Of a stretch of DNA of 64,000 nucleotides, positions 61,028-64,000 are shown piece by piece. Positions within the stretch are counted from its first letter, which is position 1. Every line of letters begins with the position of its first letter. Source of the DNA: DATJGF01 sp035495315 (GTDB taxonomy: Bacteria > Verrucomicrobiota > Verrucomicrobiia > Limisphaerales > UBA8199); contig DATJGF010000234.1 in the NCBI GenBank assembly GCA_035495315.1, positions 38,834-102,833 on the forward strand, in the 5' to 3' direction. The notes beneath the pieces are model-generated. The model was not told the DNA's origin and made no database searches. It saw nothing but the letters and a program-made list of their open reading frames with translations. A program made the translations under genes and the position numbers.

Positions 61028-62185
61028 TCATTTATTCCCGTACGCCAGTGAGCACCCTCTCGGCTCCGCCAGTTTCGCCCGACCAATCAGCTCAAATCCA
61101 TTCCCGCGACGTATGCCCAGATCTTCAGTCTGAATCGCCAGCACCGAATGAACGTTTGCCAAATCGAACACCCGAATCAATCCAGTTTCGCCTTCACTGA
61201 CTTCGCGGCCGGTTTCCGGCGAAATGATTTGTGCCCTCGCCCAGGGCGGGAAATGAAACGCACGAACTGATGAGGGTGGGTTCTTCGGCTCGAGGTTTCC
61301 TGCCGCGACTCGATCATAAGCCTGGGAACTCAATTCAGTCATGCCGTACTCACAGACTATATTATTTGCGCAAATTCCGAGCATCTCGGTAATCAGCGCG
61401 TGCAACTCAGCCCGCGTGAGGGTGCGAGAGCGTCCTTTGTATCCGCCGGTCTCCATGGCGCGGGATCCGGGCGGGAGTTGAAATCGCAGGCCTAAATCTC
61501 GGAAATGATCCAACAAATGAACGTATGAGAAGGCCGTGCCAAGGATTACAACAGCCCGCTTCCCTTCAGTGGCACGTTTCAAAGCAGTGACCGCGGCTTG
61601 GGCATTGACGGCCCATGCGGCCTCGGCGGTCAGGCGGCCGACAAACATAGCTTCCTGCCATTTGTAGTTGCCAGCGATAGTGGCGAACATGTGCCCGAGC
61701 GACGAATGCGGTAGCTCACCAGATGACGGCGTTAGGCACAGGAGCAATGGCGGCAAATCATTGGCACGATTCAGATCAGGTATTAAATGTTGTTCAAACC
61801 AAGGCCAGAGAGAGGCTTCATAAATATTCAACGAGAGTGGATCATGAAAGTGACGACTCGGTTGTTGCTCTGTGGTTCCGCTGGAATGAAAGATGTTGGT
61901 TCGCGCCTCCGGTGAGAGACATGAAACCTCAACGTCTTTAAAGGCAGCGGTGGGCAAGGAGGGAATCTCACTCCAATGCGTTACCTTGACCGGACGGAGG
62001 CCACGGGACTGACAGAGAGTTCGATAGACCGGGTTTCTGGAAAGCTGCAGCCGAAACAGCCCGACTGCCAATCGATTGAAGGTGGTATCGAGACCCTGCC
62101 GGCAACTTTGTCGCGATGGCAAAGAAACGCGCATAAATTCGCGCAAAACGGACGCGAACTCCTCGAAATTAGAAGCTGGTTGCAT
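61028..62185 (-). CDS. luxE: LuxE-like acyl-protein synthetase
   Basis: 385 residues, the normal length of LuxE (ANL-superfamily relative that adenylates fatty acids and passes them to a Cys). AMP-binding-type motif: NIFHSSGTTEQQPSRHFHD (~96-114). Further family marks are EYGMTELSSQAYDRV (the A5-like segment) and TGLIRVFDLANVHSVLAIQTEDLG (A7-like). With LuxC it would activate a fatty acid and reduce it to an aldehyde. It is divergent from the acyl-CoA synthetase gene on the right, across a 193-bp gap with the GTCCTAT repeat. Confidence 0.86.
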   Translation of the reverse strand: MQPASNFEEFASVLREFMRVSLPSRQSCRQGLDTTFNRLAVGLFRLQLSRNPVYRTLCQSRGLRPVKVTHWSEIPSLPTAAFKDVEVSCLSPEARTNIFHSSGTTEQQPSRHFHDPLSLNIYEASLWPWFEQHLIPDLNRANDLPPLLLCLTPSSGELPHSSLGHMFATIAGNYKWQEAMFVGRLTAEAAWAVNAQAAVTALKRATEGKRAVVILGTAFSYVHLLDHFRDLGLRFQLPPGSRAMETGGYKGRSRTLTRAELHALITEMLGICANNIVCEYGMTELSSQAYDRVAAGNLEPKNPPSSVRAFHFPPWARAQIISPETGREVSEGETGLIRVFDLANVHSVLAIQTEDLGIRRGNGFELIGRAKLAEPRGCSLAYGNK

Positions 62186-62290
62186 GCGGTTTTATTTTTG
62201 CCAGGCTGGTTTTCCGCTACAGCCCAGGCACTACCTCTATCAGCAAACATACCCGCAGGCAAGAACGAGCTCCAGTTATCCCGTATTATC

Positions 62291-62330
62291 GGTCCTATGC
62301 GTCCTATTTGTCCTATCCGGTCCTATCCCC
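62291..62330. repeat. GTCCTAT repeat, ~9-bp spacing
   Basis: Four copies of GTCCTAT (GTCCTATGC, GTCCTATTT, GTCCTATCC, GGTCCTATCC) lie in the divergent gap between the LuxE-like and acyl-CoA synthetase genes. Single orientation. Could be a binding site for a regulator or just simple repeat. Confidence 0.6.
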
Positions 62331-62378
62331 TACTTCCTTTACTTCTGACTCTGCAACGTGTATCCCCAGCGCACCACA

Positions 62379-64000
62379 ATGCAAGCGGCTCAACCTCCCT
62401 TATTATTCAACTTCGCCGCCGATGTCGTGGATCGGTGGGCCGCGATTCGTCCTCATGGTTTGGCGCTGTGGCATGTCCATGCCACCTCTCGCACACAACA
62501 AAAGCTCACCTTTCGCCAAATCGCGTCCCTCAGCCGCCAGGCGGCAAACTTTCTCCGCAGTTGTGGCATCACCCAAGGCGATCGCGTCTTGTTAATGCTT
62601 CCTCGAGTGCCTCAATGGTGGGTGGCAATGCTCGGCCTCATTCGGTTGGGTGCGCTGCCGGTGCCCGCCACCCTTCTCCTAACCAGTCGCGAAGTGGCCT
62701 ATCGTCTCAAAATGGCCGCCATTCATGCGGTCATTACCAATGGCGAAGGTATCCCCAAGATCGGCGATTTCGATGGTATTCGTATCGCAGTCGCGGAGAC
62801 ATCATCAGGCACATCTCGTTCGTCGCGGACTGCATGGCCTGACGGGTGGCTCGATTTTGACTCCGGCCTGGAACAGGCAAAAGCCCGGTTTAGCCGTGTA
62901 CGCACTCGCAGCGATGAGCCGGGAATTCTGTACTTCACCAGCGCCACTACCGGGGAAGCGAAAATGGTTCTGCATACTCAGGCGAGCTATGGCCTCGGTC
63001 ATCGTATCACCGGTGAATTGTGGCTGGACCTTAAACCGGGGGAACTTCACTGGAACATTTCCGACCTCGGCTGGGCCAAAGCCGCATGGTCCAGCTTTTT
63101 TGGCCCGTGGCAGATGGGCGCTTGCGTTTTCGCTCTCGAAGCAACCGGTAAATTTGACCCGCTACTGACACTCAACACCTTGGCCCAATTCCCCATCAAG
63201 ACCTGGTGCGCGCCCGCCACCGCTTTGCGCTTAATCGTGCGCCAGGACCTCTCCCGTTTCCGATTTCACAGTCTGCGTCACTGCGTTACCGCTGGAGAAC
63301 CCCTCAATCCGGAAGTATTGAACCTGTGGCGAACTGCGACCGGCCTGACATTACATGAGGGCTTCGGCCAAACCGAAACCGTCGCCCTGATCGCCAACTG
63401 TCCTTCGCTCGATCACGTGGTCAAGCCCGGGTCGATGGGCAAGGCCCTGCCCCCATTTGATGTCAGGTTGCTCGATGATCGACTCAACCAGGTCCCTGCT
63501 GGCACTGAGGGAGAAATTGCCATTCGCGTTAAACCGCAGCGTCCTCTTGGCCTGTTTCGTGAATACTGGCTCAACCCGGAGGAAAACGCGCGCAAGTTCC
63601 AGGGCGACTTCTATCTCACCGGCGATCGGGCTGTCCGAGACGACGAAGGCTACTTCTGGTTTATCGGCCGCAGCGATGACGTCATCAAGAGCTCAGGCTA
63701 CAGAATTGGACCTTTTGAGGTTGAAAGCGCCCTCCTCGAGCATCCAGCGGTGCTGGAGGCTGGCGTGGTGGGCAAGCCAGACCCGCTGCGTGGGCAAATC
63801 GTCAAAGCCTGGGTGGTCCTGCGCCCTGGCATTGCTTACAAGGAGGAATTGAAACTCGAACTTCAGGCCCACTGTAAAAAGCTGGTCGCAGCCTACAAAT
63901 ATCCGCGCGAAATTGAGTTTGTTTCTGAACTGCCCAAAACCACCAGCGGCAAAACCCGCCACTTTGAGTTGCGTCAGGCATCGATGCGAGGTCTCGCTAC
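62379..64000 (+). CDS. AMP-dependent acyl-CoA synthetase (partial, 3' end outside)
   Basis: 540 residues from the ATG at 62379 to the right edge, with no stop. The adenylation motifs are present: A3-like FTSATTGEAKMVLHTQAS (the usual SGTTG-x-PK is SATTG-x-AK), the A5-like GFGQTETVALI, the A7-like YLTGDRAVRDDEGYFWFIGRSDDVIKSSGYRIGPFEVE, and the A10 lysine region PKTTSGKTRHFELR. The general order and the ELHWNISDLGWAKAAWSSFFGPW segment resemble medium-chain acyl-CoA synthetases (ACSM-type). It activates a fatty or related acid with ATP and CoA; together with LuxC/LuxE a fatty aldehyde pathway is suggested. Confidence 0.9.
   Translation, partial: MQAAQPPLLFNFAADVVDRWAAIRPHGLALWHVHATSRTQQKLTFRQIASLSRQAANFLRSCGITQGDRVLLMLPRVPQWWVAMLGLIRLGALPVPATLLLTSREVAYRLKMAAIHAVITNGEGIPKIGDFDGIRIAVAETSSGTSRSSRTAWPDGWLDFDSGLEQAKARFSRVRTRSDEPGILYFTSATTGEAKMVLHTQASYGLGHRITGELWLDLKPGELHWNISDLGWAKAAWSSFFGPWQMGACVFALEATGKFDPLLTLNTLAQFPIKTWCAPATALRLIVRQDLSRFRFHSLRHCVTAGEPLNPEVLNLWRTATGLTLHEGFGQTETVALIANCPSLDHVVKPGSMGKALPPFDVRLLDDRLNQVPAGTEGEIAIRVKPQRPLGLFREYWLNPEENARKFQGDFYLTGDRAVRDDEGYFWFIGRSDDVIKSSGYRIGPFEVESALLEHPAVLEAGVVGKPDPLRGQIVKAWVVLRPGIAYKEELKLELQAHCKKLVAAYKYPREIEFVSELPKTTSGKTRHFELRQASMRGLA

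Noticed and set aside
59446..62185. A complete bioluminescence operon
   Set aside because: Only the aldehyde-supply genes are present; no luciferase alpha/beta-like sequence was seen in the window.
18..64000. CRISPR array or restriction/defence system
   Set aside because: No regularly spaced direct repeats of 24-40 bp with unique spacers, no cas, restriction or toxin-antitoxin genes were seen. The hairpin arrays have variable stems and no spacers.

Overview
The window looks like a chromosomal segment of a Verrucomicrobiota bacterium, most likely from the Pedosphaera/Limisphaerales part of the phylum. The placement is inferred from gene content and not from any rRNA. The signs are an ECF sigma factor with a membrane-anchored C-terminal extension, a PQQ-type beta-propeller with EF-hands, a pseudopilin with an H-x9-DG-like tail, very large secreted PA14/Ig/BNR proteins, and gene gaps filled with short hairpin-forming repeats. 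No transposase, integrase, phage gene, CRISPR array or rRNA was seen. Two tRNAs are present: Ser(GCT) and Val(CAC).

Layout. 1-9.7 kb: a DUF3857 protein that runs off the left edge, a PRC-barrel protein, a GNAT acetyltransferase, a MASE1-PAS histidine kinase, tRNA-Ser, a UPF0173 metal-dependent hydrolase, a stand-alone ACT domain and a ferritin. 9.7-21.2 kb: the PQQ/EF-hand protein, small membrane proteins, a pseudopilin, a double-ACT protein, a cyclic-nucleotide-binding protein without HTH, Hsp20, an APC permease, an exported PIMT, tRNA-Val and the ECF sigma factor. 21.3-28.7 kb: a catabolic block with a Tat-exported nucleoside hydrolase, a Tat-exported ManD/RspA-like enolase-superfamily enzyme 4 bp after a BASS transporter, an FG-GAP protein, a secreted cupin and a DUF1326-DUF2182 pair. 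28.9-35.8 kb: a secreted glycosidase-like protein, an M20 peptidase, a Wzx-type flippase, a GT2 glycosyltransferase and an NtrC-type regulator.

36.1-39.7 kb is a polyhydroxyalkanoate module: phasin, acetyl-CoA acetyltransferase, then PhaE-like and PhaC class III synthase subunits that overlap by 4 bp. 39.8-50.8 kb holds three huge exoproteins on the minus strand; the first is broken by a frameshift. 51-55.6 kb has mannose-1-phosphate guanylyltransferase, a HAD phosphatase and a two-gene unit (an unassigned deoxyhypusine-synthase-like protein plus a PfkB kinase). 55.7-64 kb has an MscS channel, an S9 peptidase, QueD, and a fatty-acyl cluster (LuxC-like reductase, LuxE-like acyl-protein synthetase, divergent acyl-CoA synthetase cut by the right edge) with no luciferase genes.

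The most unusual signal lies between genes. At least four families of hairpin-forming repeats occur: (i) arrays of short GCAG...CTGC hairpins whose stems differ but keep pairing; (ii) degenerate 7-bp repeats, at some loci as two inverted blocks; (iii) CTCGCCGAG and GGAACGCCG compound palindromes; (iv) long near-perfect inverted repeats of 27-28 bp. Several share one plan: short inverted ends around two or more internal hairpins.
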